This document shows positions 45,539-55,089 of a DNA stretch of 64,000 nucleotides, piece after piece. The position numbers were made by a program, and so were the translations under genes. Source of the stretch: Paenibacillus sp. KS-LC4. Lineage in GTDB: Bacteria; Bacillota; Bacilli; Paenibacillales; Paenibacillaceae. The stretch is from positions 5,528,501 through 5,592,500 of the forward strand of contig NZ_CP145905.1 in the NCBI RefSeq assembly GCF_036894955.1, written 5' to 3'. The notes beneath the pieces are model-generated. The model did no database searches and was not told where the DNA came from. It saw only the letters and a list, made by a program, of their open reading frames with translations. Within the stretch, counting starts at the first letter, position 1. Every line of letters starts with the position of its first letter.

Positions 45539-45649
45539 AGCAGCCAGTCCTTTCTTTCTTTTGCTCACGTTAACGCTCTACTACATCTATAGGATACGTA
45601 ATAAATTCGAAAGTGTTTCAAAATTTCGCGACGAGCCTTCAGCTCTTTT

Positions 45650-46216
45650 TTATAGCTTGTGCTCCAGCTTCTTCCGCAGAAATTCCCGTCCCCTATGTAC
45701 CCTCGTTTTAATTGTCGTTACAGGGATGTCCATGACCTCGCTAATTTCTTGAAGCGATAAATCCTCAATGTAACGCAGCATCATCACCGTCTTGTATTTC
45801 GGTGGAAGCGAATCAATCGCCTGATGGATAATGCGCTGTGTCTCTGACAGCAGTGTCTCCGATTCAGGCGTTCGATTGTCGCTAGGAATCATTGAATAAC
45901 CATCGAGACCCTCGTGATCCGTCGATTCCGCATCGAGTGAATACACAGGCTTGCGCTTGCGCAGCTTGTCGATACAAAGATTCGTCGCAATCCGATAAAT
46001 CCAGGTGGAAAATTTCAAGGTTTCATCGTAACGCTCTAAATTTCTATACACTCGCATGAACGCTTCCTGCACGACATCCTCCGCCTCTTGACGGTTGCTC
46101 AGCATGCGGTACGCCATGTGAAAAAGCTTGTCCTGATAGAGCCCTACGAGCTCAGCAAATGCCCGCTGGTCGCCTTTTAACGATAATTTTGCAAGGCGGG
46201 CTTCCAATACATTCAC
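45650..46216 (-). CDS. sigW: ECF sigma factor SigW
   Basis: A 188-residue extracytoplasmic-function sigma factor with region 2 (AEDVVQEAFMRVYRNLERYD, FSTWIYRIATNLCIDKLRKRK) and region 4 (LPPKYKTVMMLRYIEDLSLQEISEVMDIPVTTIKTRVHRGRE). In Bacillus SigW responds to cell-envelope stress and antimicrobial peptides. The neighbours rsiW, cdaA, cdaR, glmM and glmS reproduce the Bacillus subtilis order, which supports the name. I did not find a convincing autoregulated SigW promoter upstream. Confidence 0.94.
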   Translation of the reverse strand: MNVLEARLAKLSLKGDQRAFAELVGLYQDKLFHMAYRMLSNRQEAEDVVQEAFMRVYRNLERYDETLKFSTWIYRIATNLCIDKLRKRKPVYSLDAESTDHEGLDGYSMIPSDNRTPESETLLSETQRIIHQAIDSLPPKYKTVMMLRYIEDLSLQEISEVMDIPVTTIKTRVHRGREFLRKKLEHKL

Positions 46217-46588
46217 TTCTACTCCTCCAAACTTTCCGTTTGAACGGATTGTTGCCGCGAGTGCTATTATGAATCAGCAATACCTACTAAAACAAATATA
46301 ACTCCTGCCGCGTCCTCTGCCTTTAATCTCTATAGAAAAGCGTAATCCACATTAGCTTAAAAAGCAAGATAATTACGCAAGGTGAACCGGCTATCGCCAT
46401 CCTTTGGCGGCGCAGCGCGTTTCAGTCCGAACAACACCGCAGCCTTATTTGAATTATTATATACGTTTTCCACTATCTATGGCAAAAAAGCAGCTCTCAA
46501 GCTTTTCGCTTGATGCTGCTCCTGCCGGGCTCGCTGCAAATGCGAATTTTACCGCACAAGCGTTTCCTGCCCTTTTATATGAAAAATA
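46217..46588. other. Intergenic region upstream of sigW
   Basis: No gene supported. It contains a diverged copy of the palindromic repeat (46386-46432) and the sigW promoter region. No PDZ-coding sequence for the upstream protease was found here. Confidence 0.55.
46386..46432. repeat. Diverged copy of the dispersed palindromic repeat
   Basis: CCGGCTATCGCCATCCTTTGGCGGCGCAGC followed by CGTTTC matches the core of the copies at 55993 and 58701 with several substitutions. Confidence 0.5.
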
Positions 46589-48040
46589 TTATAAGGAATT
46601 TGTCATCAGCTTTTGAAGCACGCTTTGAATTTCACTAGATGGAATAGCAAAACCAATACCTTGCGCCTCCGCGCTTACCGCCGTATTAATGCCAATGACC
46701 TGTCCGCTCGTATTCAGCAACGGGCCTCCTGAGTTGCCTGGGTTAATGGACGCATCGGTCTGAAGCAAATGTTTATATTCCTTCGTGCCTCCAGCTTCAT
46801 CTTGTACAGAAATTGGGCGTTCTTTCGCGCTTAGCACACCAACCGTCATCGTGTGGTCGAAGCCATATGGATTGCCGATGGCGATAACCCAGTCGCCGAT
46901 GGCTGTGCTATCGGAGTCTCCCAGCGACAGCGTCGGGAATGCAGTCGTTCCGGTAATTTTCAGAACAGCCAAATCCAAATCAGCGCTGGAGCCCACAACC
47001 TTGGCTACAAACGGTTCATCATAGCCTTCTACAGTTACCTTCACTTGCGAAGCCCCGCTAATGACATGCTCATTGGTTAAAATGTAGCCATCGGACTGGA
47101 ATATAAATCCCGTTCCAGAGCCGGTAAGCTGCAAATTGGAATCATCTGTACTGTTTTGGTCATCCGAGCCTGCATTTGGCTGCTGCTGGCCGCTTTGCGG
47201 GGCCAACTGGCCAAAAAACTGCCAGTAGTCCGAGCCTCGTCCGCTTGAGCGCGTTGCCTGACCGTAGTTTTCAATTTTGACGACCGCTGGAGATGCCGCA
47301 GCATAAATGCTGGATATTTGGCTGTCCACCGAGTTGGCGGCTGTTTTCAAGCCTGCGCTGTTCTCGCTGCCATTGCTCACAACGCTGCCGTTTGTCGCGT
47401 TCACTGTAGCTACGCCGCCTGTAAACAAATTGCTGCGATCTGCCGTATACATAAAACCGCCGATGACGACAGCCCCTGCCAGAAACGCGGCGAAAATAGA
47501 CTTCAACGGCGAACGCCTCGCCAGCTTGGAGGAAGCCTCGTCCCCGCTCCTGCCTGCGCTGCTTTGCCCTTTATCCGTCATCGTCTGCAGCTCACCCAGC
47601 TGCTTCTCATACGAATGGCGCAAACTCGAAGGGGATCGCTCCGCCTCATAGATATAGGAAGCAACAAGCGGGGTCGTCTGTTTTGCAGCCTCTTGGCCTG
47701 CAGCTGTTTCCTGCTGCGATACCGATGCTGCCAATTCTGACAATGGATCAGGTTGCTGCTGCGTTGTCCGGCTGCTGTTTGCCTCCACAACCGCATTCGC
47801 TGACGCCTCTTGCCCTGGCGCAGCAGCATCCTCATAACCATAAACCGTTTTGAAAACCTGCTCGCTCCCGTACTTGCCGGCTGCATTCGCCTGTCCGTCT
47901 TTGCTATCGCTCAATCCGGCCGTGTTCATGTCCGCTTGTTCATTTCCTTGTCCTTTGCCATTTACTTGATCCTCCATACGATCATCTCCCTGTCCATTCA
48001 AGCTGTTATTTGTTCCTCTATATTGGTTGTCCTCGCTCAT
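46589..48040 (-). CDS. HtrA-like S1C serine protease lacking a PDZ domain
   Basis: A 483-residue membrane-anchored trypsin-like protease. A disordered acidic N-terminal region of about 190 residues precedes one transmembrane helix (SIFAAFLAGAVVIGGFMY). The protease domain shows all three catalytic residues: histidine in LTNEHVISG, aspartate in SADLDLAVLK, and serine in NPGNSGGPLL. Sequence ends shortly after GIGFAIPSSEI, so the C-terminal PDZ domain usual for HtrA/DegP is missing. ATG 48040 has AAGGAGG eight bases upstream. It probably degrades misfolded envelope proteins. Confidence 0.9.
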   Translation of the reverse strand: MSEDNQYRGTNNSLNGQGDDRMEDQVNGKGQGNEQADMNTAGLSDSKDGQANAAGKYGSEQVFKTVYGYEDAAAPGQEASANAVVEANSSRTTQQQPDPLSELAASVSQQETAAGQEAAKQTTPLVASYIYEAERSPSSLRHSYEKQLGELQTMTDKGQSSAGRSGDEASSKLARRSPLKSIFAAFLAGAVVIGGFMYTADRSNLFTGGVATVNATNGSVVSNGSENSAGLKTAANSVDSQISSIYAAASPAVVKIENYGQATRSSGRGSDYWQFFGQLAPQSGQQQPNAGSDDQNSTDDSNLQLTGSGTGFIFQSDGYILTNEHVISGASQVKVTVEGYDEPFVAKVVGSSADLDLAVLKITGTTAFPTLSLGDSDSTAIGDWVIAIGNPYGFDHTMTVGVLSAKERPISVQDEAGGTKEYKHLLQTDASINPGNSGGPLLNTSGQVIGINTAVSAEAQGIGFAIPSSEIQSVLQKLMTNSL

Positions 48041-48408
48041 CTTGATTGCCTCCTTCAAGTTTTACCGAGTAAAATGCATCACTTAGGCTAAGTATTAGGA
48101 AAATTACGATTCGATCCTGTGCGCTCGATTGCTTCGGTCATTTCGTTTGCCTTCTATGTATATATCATGCAGGATGCACCTTAAATCAAACTTAAGTGAA
48201 ATTTAAAGCAACATAAAACCTTTGAAACCCGACCATATATCGTGCTACAAAGCTTTACAAGTGCATATTAAGGGCCACTGCCGCCGCTTGCCCCGCCTTT
48301 TGCAACGCAAAAAAGCCAAGCGAGGCAATAGCTGCCCTGCTTGGCTTTCCTATTCACGCCACAATCTGGCGTGCATTTACTTATTTATTATTAAGCTCCG
48401 GATTCGTA
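48041..48408. other. Intergenic region between ppc and the protease gene
   Basis: Holds the ppc terminator (48311-48348) and the promoter region of the protease gene. No gene seen. Confidence 0.6.
48311..48348 (-). terminator. Terminator downstream of ppc
   Basis: AAAGCCAAGC pairs with GCTTGGCTTT across a loop of about 18 bases, followed by T residues on the minus strand. Confidence 0.8.
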
Positions 48409-51213
48409 TTAGCCCGTGTTTCTCAGACCAGCAGCAATTCCGTTAATTGTAAGCAACACTTCACGAAGCAGCTCTGGATCATCCTCGTCCTTCGCCCGCA
48501 GCTCGCGGAGCTCAGTCAGAAGCTGAACCTGCATGTAGCTCAGCGGATCGACGTATGGATTACGGAGGCGAATCGACTCTTGGATAACAGGTACATTATC
48601 CAAAATTTCCGTTTGGCCTGTAATACTCAAAATCATTTGCGAAGTCAGCGTATACTCCGACTCAATTTGCTGGAAAATACGATCGCGAATAGCCTCATCG
48701 GAAATCATGCCCGCATATTCCTTCGCAATAATAAGATCGGCTTTCGCCAGTGCCATCTGCAAGTTGTCGATCAAAGAGCGGAAGAATGGGAAATGCTCAT
48801 ACATCGTTTTTAGCGTTTGCAGACGCTCTTCGCTTCCATCTACATATTGCTGGAGCGCTGTGCCGGCTGCATACCAGGCTGGCAGCAGATAACGGCTTTG
48901 CGTCCATGCGAATACCCATGGAATCGCACGCAGGTCTTCAAAGCGGTCGCTGTTTTTCCGTTTGGACGGACGGGAGCCGATGTTCAGCTCGCCAACCTCC
49001 GGCAGCGGTGTCGATTCCTTAAAGTACGTAAGGAAATCCGGATCGCGGAAAATCAAATCCTGATATTTCTCCAGCGCTGTCTCAGAAATCGAACAGGCGA
49101 TTTCTTCCCACTCCGGCTCGGCCACCTGACCCTGCTCCGGATATTTAGCCAAACGCGCTGCTGTAATAAGCGCCCAAGTCGCCTGCTCCAAGCTGCGGTA
49201 AGCGATGCCCTGCATCGAATAACGCGAGGAAAGCACTTCGCCTTGCTCGGTAATTTTGATGCCGCCGCCAACCGTATGCGGCGGCTGTGCCAAAATACTG
49301 CGGTTCAGCGGCATTCCACCGCGACCAAGTGCTCCTCCGCGTCCGTGGAAGAACTTCAGCTTAATGTCATATTCGTTCGCCGCTGCTGTAATTTCCTTAA
49401 GAGCTACACGCAGCTCCCAGTTCGCTGTAACTGCTCCGCCATCTTTATTGCTGTCGGAGTAACCTAGCATAATTTCATGCAGATCGCCGCGAGCCGCAAC
49501 GGCTTGACGGTAAATCGGCAGCTCGAACAACTGCTTCATAATAGCTGGAGCCGCATGAAGGTCGTCGATTGTCTCGAACAGCGGCACCGATTGAACAGAG
49601 CAGTGAACCGTGCCGTCGCGATCTTGACGGAACAAGCCAACCTCCTTCGAGAAGACCATAACCTCCAGCATATCGCTGGCGCCCTGCGTCATACTGATCA
49701 GATAGCTGGAAATGCAGTTGGGGCCAAACTCTTGCTTCGCACGGTAAGCCGTATGGTACACATCGAGGCATTCACGCGTTGCATCCGTATAATCCAAGTG
49801 GCTCGACGTGAGCGGACGAGGATCATTCAGCAGGCGATGCAGCAGCTCAACCTTTTCATCCTCATTCAAACCTGCATAATCTGGTGTAATGTTCATTTTC
49901 GCCAAAATTTCAGCCATTGCATTTTCATGCTCTTTGCTGTGCTGGCGAATATCCAGCGTCATCAGATGGAAGCCGAACAGCTCAACCTGACGAACCAGCT
50001 TGCCAATATGCGTGTCTGCTACATAATCCGCGAAGTGATTACGCAAGCTGCGGTCAATAATTTTCAAATCCTCCAGCAGCTCTTGAGGGCTGTTATAGCG
50101 CATAGCCGAGCCTTTGAGCGCCTCATTGCGCGTATTGGCGAGCTTCTCCAGCATAAAACCAAGCTTGATCCGGTAAGGCTCCTTCGTGTTGCGCCACAGC
50201 TCTACGCATTTCAGCTCAACCTGCTCGCGGTCGCGGCGAATTGATTCAATCAATTCATCCGACACTTCCACAATATTCGTACTAAAGCTGAGATGGCCCA
50301 TTAGCTCATTCAGCGTTTCTTCATACTTGCGAATGGCTAGCAGGCGGTGCATCGTCAGCGCTTCCCAAGTCACCTTAGCGGTTACGGAAGGGTTGCCGTC
50401 ACGGTCGCCGCCAATCCACGAGCCAAAACGGAGAAAATCTGGCGCATGCCATTTTTCACCCGGATAATATTTCTCAAGGCAGCGCTCAAGCTCTTCGTAA
50501 ACAGCAGGCAGCACCTCAAACAGCGTTTCATCAAAATAATACAAACCGTTGCGAACTTCGTCGATAACCGTAGGCTTACGGTCGCGAAGCTCATCGCTTT
50601 GCCACAAAATAAGCACTTCATTCAGCAGCTTCTCGCGAAGCTTCTCACGCTCACGGTAGGTCAGCGTTGGATTATCAAGCTCCATCACATCTTCGGCAAT
50701 ACGCTTGTGAATATCAAGCACCGCTCTGCGTGTCGCTTCCGTTGGATGTGCGGTCATAACAAGCTCCAGCGAAATGCCATTCAGCATTTGCTGTACATCT
50801 TCAACTGCGATTTGACGTTCCTTAAGTTCCGCTACAGCACTCTCAATGGAGCCGCGTTGAACGCCTTCCCCAGTGGAACGCTCATAATCGCGCTTGCGGC
50901 GAATGCGGTGATTTTGTTCAGCAATGTTAACCAGTTGAAAATAAATCGCAAAGGCACGAATAACCTGGTGCCTAATTTCCGGGCTCAATGACGACACGGT
51001 CGTCTTGAATTGCGCGAATAGCTCCGGAATATATTCCGCTCGCAACGATTTGCTTGTTTCACGGATTTGCTCCACAATTTCAAGCAATTCCTTACCGCCC
51101 TGGTGGACGAGCACTTCGCCGAGTATGTTGCCTAGAAACCGAACATCCCTGCGCAGCAAATTGTTCGCTTGCTGGCGGCTTGCCGATAAATTCGTTGCAG
51201 CTTGTTCCGACAT
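48409..51213 (-). CDS. ppc: Phosphoenolpyruvate carboxylase
   Basis: A 934-residue enzyme that carboxylates phosphoenolpyruvate to oxaloacetate to refill the TCA cycle. Catalytic signatures are VMTAHPTEATRR (first active-site histidine), the FGSWIGGDRDGNP motif, MLGYSDSNKDGG, and FFHGRGGALGRGG. The C-terminus ends with the family LTINGIAAGLRNTG. The ATG at 51213 has AGGAGG eight bases upstream; a longer start 39 bases earlier does not. It stands alone with its own terminator. Confidence 0.97.
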   Translation of the reverse strand: MSEQAATNLSASRQQANNLLRRDVRFLGNILGEVLVHQGGKELLEIVEQIRETSKSLRAEYIPELFAQFKTTVSSLSPEIRHQVIRAFAIYFQLVNIAEQNHRIRRKRDYERSTGEGVQRGSIESAVAELKERQIAVEDVQQMLNGISLELVMTAHPTEATRRAVLDIHKRIAEDVMELDNPTLTYREREKLREKLLNEVLILWQSDELRDRKPTVIDEVRNGLYYFDETLFEVLPAVYEELERCLEKYYPGEKWHAPDFLRFGSWIGGDRDGNPSVTAKVTWEALTMHRLLAIRKYEETLNELMGHLSFSTNIVEVSDELIESIRRDREQVELKCVELWRNTKEPYRIKLGFMLEKLANTRNEALKGSAMRYNSPQELLEDLKIIDRSLRNHFADYVADTHIGKLVRQVELFGFHLMTLDIRQHSKEHENAMAEILAKMNITPDYAGLNEDEKVELLHRLLNDPRPLTSSHLDYTDATRECLDVYHTAYRAKQEFGPNCISSYLISMTQGASDMLEVMVFSKEVGLFRQDRDGTVHCSVQSVPLFETIDDLHAAPAIMKQLFELPIYRQAVAARGDLHEIMLGYSDSNKDGGAVTANWELRVALKEITAAANEYDIKLKFFHGRGGALGRGGMPLNRSILAQPPHTVGGGIKITEQGEVLSSRYSMQGIAYRSLEQATWALITAARLAKYPEQGQVAEPEWEEIACSISETALEKYQDLIFRDPDFLTYFKESTPLPEVGELNIGSRPSKRKNSDRFEDLRAIPWVFAWTQSRYLLPAWYAAGTALQQYVDGSEERLQTLKTMYEHFPFFRSLIDNLQMALAKADLIIAKEYAGMISDEAIRDRIFQQIESEYTLTSQMILSITGQTEILDNVPVIQESIRLRNPYVDPLSYMQVQLLTELRELRAKDEDDPELLREVLLTINGIAAGLRNTG

Positions 51214-51513
51214 ACTGAAATCCTCCTGTAGCGTGCCCGTTAACGGACTCATTTTAACTATCTTACACTATACTACAAAATCCTTCATGGTTGAAGCCCC
51301 GACTATTATCCAGTCATGCTCGAACCTCAAACCTAAAAACCAAGGCGTTTTCATAGAGACTTTCAAACATCAACAACTCAAATAAAAGATTTTTTTACAT
51401 TATCAGTACTATTTCTATTTTATTCACCATTGACTAATTTGTTTATTTGTGACAAAATTTGTATTAGATGGTCGATCAATAGTCCACCATAATAATCAGA
51501 AAGAGGTATGTGA

Positions 51514-52161
51514 ATGAAAAATATTTTATCAGCCCTACTTTGTTTATCGTTACTACTATCACTTGTTACCCCTGTAAGTGCAAATCCTAACAATGTATCA
51601 TCTACAAGCTCTGAGCAAACTGAAAGCGAAGCTATCAAACAAATCTCCGAAATAACTGGTCAAAGCGAAGAACAAGTAAAAGAAGGTTTAAAAACAGCTT
51701 CTTTATTACAAGATTTTTTCTCGATAACTGAAGAAGGATATGTAGTGTTTGATAAAGTGGGTGCCTTGAATGCAAGCGTTGTTAATGAGGATATTATTTT
51801 GGGAATAGATAACGATTTTAAAAATATTAAAGAATACCAATCAAATCAGTCTCTACAAAGAGCCACTAGTTCCTGTAACGGCGAAAATGATTGGGGACAA
51901 GGAATTTTATCAGAAGAAGTTAAAATAGATAGCTGCGGCACGAATCAGATTCTTGGGGCACTTGCAGTTACAGCTAGCGTAGCAACTATTGCTGGTATCA
52001 TCGCAACTGTCGTATTTCCTCCTGTAGCGCTTGGATTTGCTGTTGCCGCTGCCTTAACCGGATTTGCAGCCGGTGTTGTCACAATAGCGAGCGCATATGG
52101 GTGTGGTGTAAAAGTAAAACGTTGGTATGGATTTCCTTGGTCTATTACTTCTCAATGCTAA
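51514..52161 (+). CDS. Secreted hydrophobic peptide precursor, bacteriocin-like
   Basis: A 215-residue protein with a Sec signal peptide (MKNILSALLCLSLLLSLVTPVSA, likely cut before NPN). An acidic spacer of about 90 residues follows, then a C-terminal part of about 100 residues. That part has four cysteines (SSC, DSCG, YGCG, SQC at the end) and an Ala/Gly/Val-rich hydrophobic stretch of about 55 residues. It recalls precursors of pore-forming or membrane-active bacteriocins, but I recognise no family. A small four-helix membrane protein follows after 18 bases and might give immunity. AGAGG precedes the ATG. Confidence 0.75.
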   Translation: MKNILSALLCLSLLLSLVTPVSANPNNVSSTSSEQTESEAIKQISEITGQSEEQVKEGLKTASLLQDFFSITEEGYVVFDKVGALNASVVNEDIILGIDNDFKNIKEYQSNQSLQRATSSCNGENDWGQGILSEEVKIDSCGTNQILGALAVTASVATIAGIIATVVFPPVALGFAVAAALTGFAAGVVTIASAYGCGVKVKRWYGFPWSITSQC

Positions 52162-52179
52162 ATTAAGAGGGAGGAAGCA

Positions 52180-52512
52180 ATGGTCGGATTATTTTTCACC
52201 TTCATCATGCTAGTGGTTGTTATTTCCTTTACAGTCGTCTTTATTGTAAGAAGAAAGGGAAGCTATACAAAACTGAGTTCTACTCAAATAGCAATAATAG
52301 CATTGAGTCTTTGTTTAATTTTCATTCAAAATCTTATCCCCTTCGAAACAAACAAATTTATGAAGGCGGCGGTTGTTTTATATTTTCCATCTGTAATCCT
52401 TGCGGTATTAGCCATTTTCTTGACTTACTTTAAAAATAATAAGTACGCTTACATCCTTCTGGTAACGTCCAGTCTTTTTAGTGCACTTTCAATCACTTTA
52501 AAGCTTCTTTAG
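52180..52512 (+). CDS. Small four-helix membrane protein, candidate immunity partner
   Basis: A 110-residue protein with four hydrophobic helices (LFFTFIMLVVVISFTVVFIV, IAIIALSLCLIFI, VVLYFPSVILAVLAIFLTYF, YILLVTSSLFSALSITLKLL) and basic loops. GAGGGAGG lies before the ATG. It is 18 bases after the secreted peptide gene, so the two form an operon. Short membrane proteins next to hydrophobic secreted peptides often protect the producer, but no family is recognised. Confidence 0.75.
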   Translation: MVGLFFTFIMLVVVISFTVVFIVRRKGSYTKLSSTQIAIIALSLCLIFIQNLIPFETNKFMKAAVVLYFPSVILAVLAIFLTYFKNNKYAYILLVTSSLFSALSITLKLL

Positions 52513-52558
52513 CTTTTCTCACGGGGATTAAACAGGTACTAGGCTTACATAAAGCTAA

Positions 52559-52586
52559 GGAGCTCTGCTGATGCTTACAGAGCTCC
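52559..52586. terminator. Terminator between the peptide operon and namA
   Basis: GGAGCTCTG and CAGAGCTCC form a perfect nine-pair stem with a ten-base loop. The T runs on both sides are weak. Confidence 0.65.
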
Positions 52587-52671
52587 TCCTTGTTATCAAA
52601 CGCCACTCCATCAAATCTTCGCTCATTTCAAACCTGAATTACCTTCCCATTATATATCATCATATATATTG

Positions 52672-53703
52672 TTATCTCCGATAAGCACGAATATACTGGC
52701 GGGGAATCGCTGTCCTTTTGCCCAATGCTTCTGAAGCGCCTATTGTCCAATATGGATTTTTCAGCATGCCACGGCCAACTGCAACTAGATCAGCCTCTTC
52801 ATTGGCAACAACTTCATTAGCCAGAACGGGTTCATCCAGCCTACCTACAGCAATAACTGGAATATGTAATTGTTGCTTGATTTCTCTCGCCAAACGCACC
52901 TGATAGCCCTCATGCTCGCCCAGTCGCCCTACAGAGGGAAATCCGCCTTCTCCACCAGAGCTGATGTGCAAAATATCTACGCCAGCCGCTTGATACGCAG
53001 CGCTAAACGCCAAGCTTTGCTCCAAGCCATACCCGCCTTGAACATATTCAATTGCGGATATACGCATGATGAGCGGCATATCTGCCGGCATTTCGCTTTT
53101 GGCCGCTTGAATGACTTCAACTCCGAACCTCGTCAAATGCTCCCCATATTTATCCATTCGTTTATTCGTCAGCGGCGAATGGAATTGATGAATGAGATAA
53201 CCATGTGCACCATGCAGCTCAATCGTGTCGAAGCCCGCTTCTACCGCTCTTCGCACCGCATGCCCGAACTTCTCCACAATCTCCTTCACTTCAGGAGTAG
53301 AGAGCTCGCGAGGGATCTTAAAGCTCGTATCAAAGGCTATCGGTGATGGGGCTACAGGCACCGCCGCATCCTTCGCTTTTCGCCCAGCATGCGCAAGTTG
53401 CACACCGATTTTAGCACCATGAGCATGACATTCATCAATAATGCGCTTCAACGCCGGAATTTGCTCATCAGACCATAAGCCTAAATCATAATCTGTAATA
53501 CGCCCGTCCGGATCTACATCTGTCATTTCCAAAATGATCAATCCCGTACCACCTACTGCCCGGCTCACATAATGGTTATAATGCCATTCATTTGCTATGC
53601 CATCCTTGTTCGTTACGGAATATTGGCACATAGGCGGCATTACGACACGATTTTTAAGCTGCAAGCCTTTCAAGGTATAGGGGCTGAATAAATCTACCAT
53701 CAT
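52672..53703 (-). CDS. namA: NADPH dehydrogenase, old yellow enzyme family (NamA/YqjM-like)
   Basis: A 343-residue FMN-dependent ene reductase. It begins LFSPYTLKGLQLKNRVVMPPMCQYS, the typical YqjM start with its active-site cysteine. Further motifs are GVQLAHAGRKA (FMN and substrate histidine), ELHGAHGYLIHQFHSPLTNKR, and VGRGMLKNPYW. It reduces activated double bonds and nitro compounds and takes part in oxidative-stress defence. AAGGAGG precedes the ATG. It follows the methyltransferase gene by 18 bases, probably in one operon. Confidence 0.94.
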   Translation of the reverse strand: MMVDLFSPYTLKGLQLKNRVVMPPMCQYSVTNKDGIANEWHYNHYVSRAVGGTGLIILEMTDVDPDGRITDYDLGLWSDEQIPALKRIIDECHAHGAKIGVQLAHAGRKAKDAAVPVAPSPIAFDTSFKIPRELSTPEVKEIVEKFGHAVRRAVEAGFDTIELHGAHGYLIHQFHSPLTNKRMDKYGEHLTRFGVEVIQAAKSEMPADMPLIMRISAIEYVQGGYGLEQSLAFSAAYQAAGVDILHISSGGEGGFPSVGRLGEHEGYQVRLAREIKQQLHIPVIAVGRLDEPVLANEVVANEEADLVAVGRGMLKNPYWTIGASEALGKRTAIPRQYIRAYRR

Positions 53704-53721
53704 CCTACCTCCTTTGCCGTC

Positions 53722-54456
53722 TTATTTCTTCTCTGCTGAAACTAACAGAAACATCGGACGGCGCATTTCCTCCTGCCAAGCCGAATGGCTGCCGAGCAGC
53801 TCATCGGTCGGCTTCAGCTCTGAAAGCTGCTTAAGCTCAAACCCCGACTCAATAAGAGCATTAATATAAGTCGAAATCGTACGATGGTATTTGACGACAT
53901 CATGCTCCAAAAATCTAGACTGCCGAAGGTCCTCCCGATGATAATTATCGAGCGGCCAGTGCAGCTTTTCCCCCTCAGCGCCATAGTGCCAGTCCTGCCC
54001 AGCAAGTGCGGTGAATACCGGATGCTCCACTGAAAAGACAAAAGCGCCGCCTGGTGTCAAACAATGATGAACTTTACGGAAGAGGTCCCCCAATGACTCT
54101 ACATAATGCAGGGCAAGCGAGCTTATGACAATATCGAACTCACTGGCGGAAAAATGGATATCCTCTATCGCCTGCTGGCGGTATTCAATCTGCTCATCAT
54201 CCGTCATTTCCCTTGCCCGAGCCAGCATGTTGCTTGAAAGATCGACACCTATAACCGAACGGGCCTGCTGCTCCCGCACATATCTGCAATGCCATCCGAA
54301 ACCGCAGCCGAGGTCAAGCACGCTAGCACCCTCTAGCTTTGGCAGCATTTTGCGAAAGAACGACCATTCACCAGCCTCATCTAGTCCTCCAGTAGACCGA
54401 GCCATCTGGCTATAATTCGCAAAAAAAGAGGACTCATCATACTTGTTCTGCTTCAT
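53722..54456 (-). CDS. Class I SAM-dependent methyltransferase
   Basis: A 244-residue methyltransferase. The SAM-binding motif is VLDLGCGFGWHCRY, followed by the acidic VIGVDLSSNML and the motif FDIVISSLALHYV. The substrate cannot be read. I use the ATG at 54456, with AAAGGAGG ten bases upstream; a longer reading from 54585 would run through the tRNA terminator. It lies downstream of the tRNA group, after a strong terminator, and upstream of namA. Confidence 0.9.
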   Translation of the reverse strand: MKQNKYDESSFFANYSQMARSTGGLDEAGEWSFFRKMLPKLEGASVLDLGCGFGWHCRYVREQQARSVIGVDLSSNMLARAREMTDDEQIEYRQQAIEDIHFSASEFDIVISSLALHYVESLGDLFRKVHHCLTPGGAFVFSVEHPVFTALAGQDWHYGAEGEKLHWPLDNYHREDLRQSRFLEHDVVKYHRTISTYINALIESGFELKQLSELKPTDELLGSHSAWQEEMRRPMFLLVSAEKK

Positions 54457-54502
54457 TCCTCCCAAGCCTCCTTTGTCCTTCACTCCATTATCCTTTAAAA
54501 AT

Positions 54503-54547
54503 GTATACAAAAAAAGCCTTGCAGGCTGCAAGGCTTTTTTTGTATAC
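54503..54547. terminator. Perfect 21-bp hairpin terminating the tRNA operon
   Basis: GTATACAAAAAAAGCCTTGCA is followed by GGC and its exact complement. On the minus strand it follows tRNA-Gly(TCC) by about 14 bases. Confidence 0.9.
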
Positions 54548-54560
54548 TTCGTACAGATTA

Positions 54561-54631
54561 AGCGGGTGATGGGAATCGAACCCACGCTATTAGCTTGGAA
54601 GGCTAAAGTTCTACCATTGAACTACACCCGC
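54561..54631 (-). tRNA. tRNA-Gly (anticodon TCC)
   Basis: Cloverleaf with acceptor GCGGGTG/CACCCGC, loop CTTCCAA and T-loop GGTTCGATTCC. The 3' CCA is not encoded. Last gene of a four-tRNA operon. Confidence 0.97.
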
Positions 54632-54636
54632 AAACA

Positions 54637-54713
54637 TGGTCGGGACGACACGATTTGAACATGCGACCCCCTGGTCCCAAACCAGGTGCTCTACCAAGCT
54701 GAGCTACGTCCCG
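54637..54713 (-). tRNA. tRNA-Pro (anticodon TGG)
   Basis: Cloverleaf with acceptor CGGGACG/CGTCCCG and anticodon loop TTTGGGA. CCA is encoded. Confidence 0.97.
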
Positions 54714-54737
54714 ACAGTTAATTGTGTTGTAAAGAAA

Positions 54738-54814
54738 TGGCGTGCCCTAAGAGATTCGAACTCCTGACCTTTTGATTCGTAGTCAAACGCTCTATCCAGC
54801 TGAGCTAAGGGCAC
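54738..54814 (-). tRNA. tRNA-Arg (anticodon ACG)
   Basis: Cloverleaf with acceptor GTGCCCT/AGGGCAC and anticodon loop CTACGAA. CCA is encoded. Confidence 0.97.
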
Positions 54815-54820
54815 ACAATA

Positions 54821-54895
54821 TGGAGCGGACGACGAGATTCGAACTCGCGACCCTCGCCTTGGCAAGGCGATGCTCTACCACTGAGCTACGTCCGC
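54821..54895 (-). tRNA. tRNA-Gly (anticodon GCC)
   Basis: Cloverleaf with acceptor GCGGACG/CGTCCGC and anticodon loop TTGCCAA. CCA is encoded. First of the four-tRNA operon. Confidence 0.97.
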
Positions 54896-55052
54896 ATTAT
54901 ATTTCCGCCTGCACTTCTTAAACATTTCATCGTGGCGACAAGTAATAATATATCATGTTGAAAAGGGAAATGCAACTGTTATTTAATCTTTTTCTAAAAA
55001 AACTTTTTTCGGGTTTATGGCCTTCCCTTTGCTTGTCGCCGTCACATACAAA

Positions 55053-55082
55053 TCAAACCGTGCTCCTGCAAGCACGGTTTGA
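55053..55082. terminator. Terminator after the siderophore ATPase gene
   Basis: TCAAACCGTGCT and AGCACGGTTTGA form a perfect 12-pair stem with a six-base loop, about eight bases after the ATPase gene stop. Confidence 0.75.
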
Positions 55083-55089
55083 TGACTGA

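Noticed and set aside
49477..50244. A 255-codon plus-strand frame and neighbours
   Set aside because: Antisense shadow of the highly conserved ppc gene.
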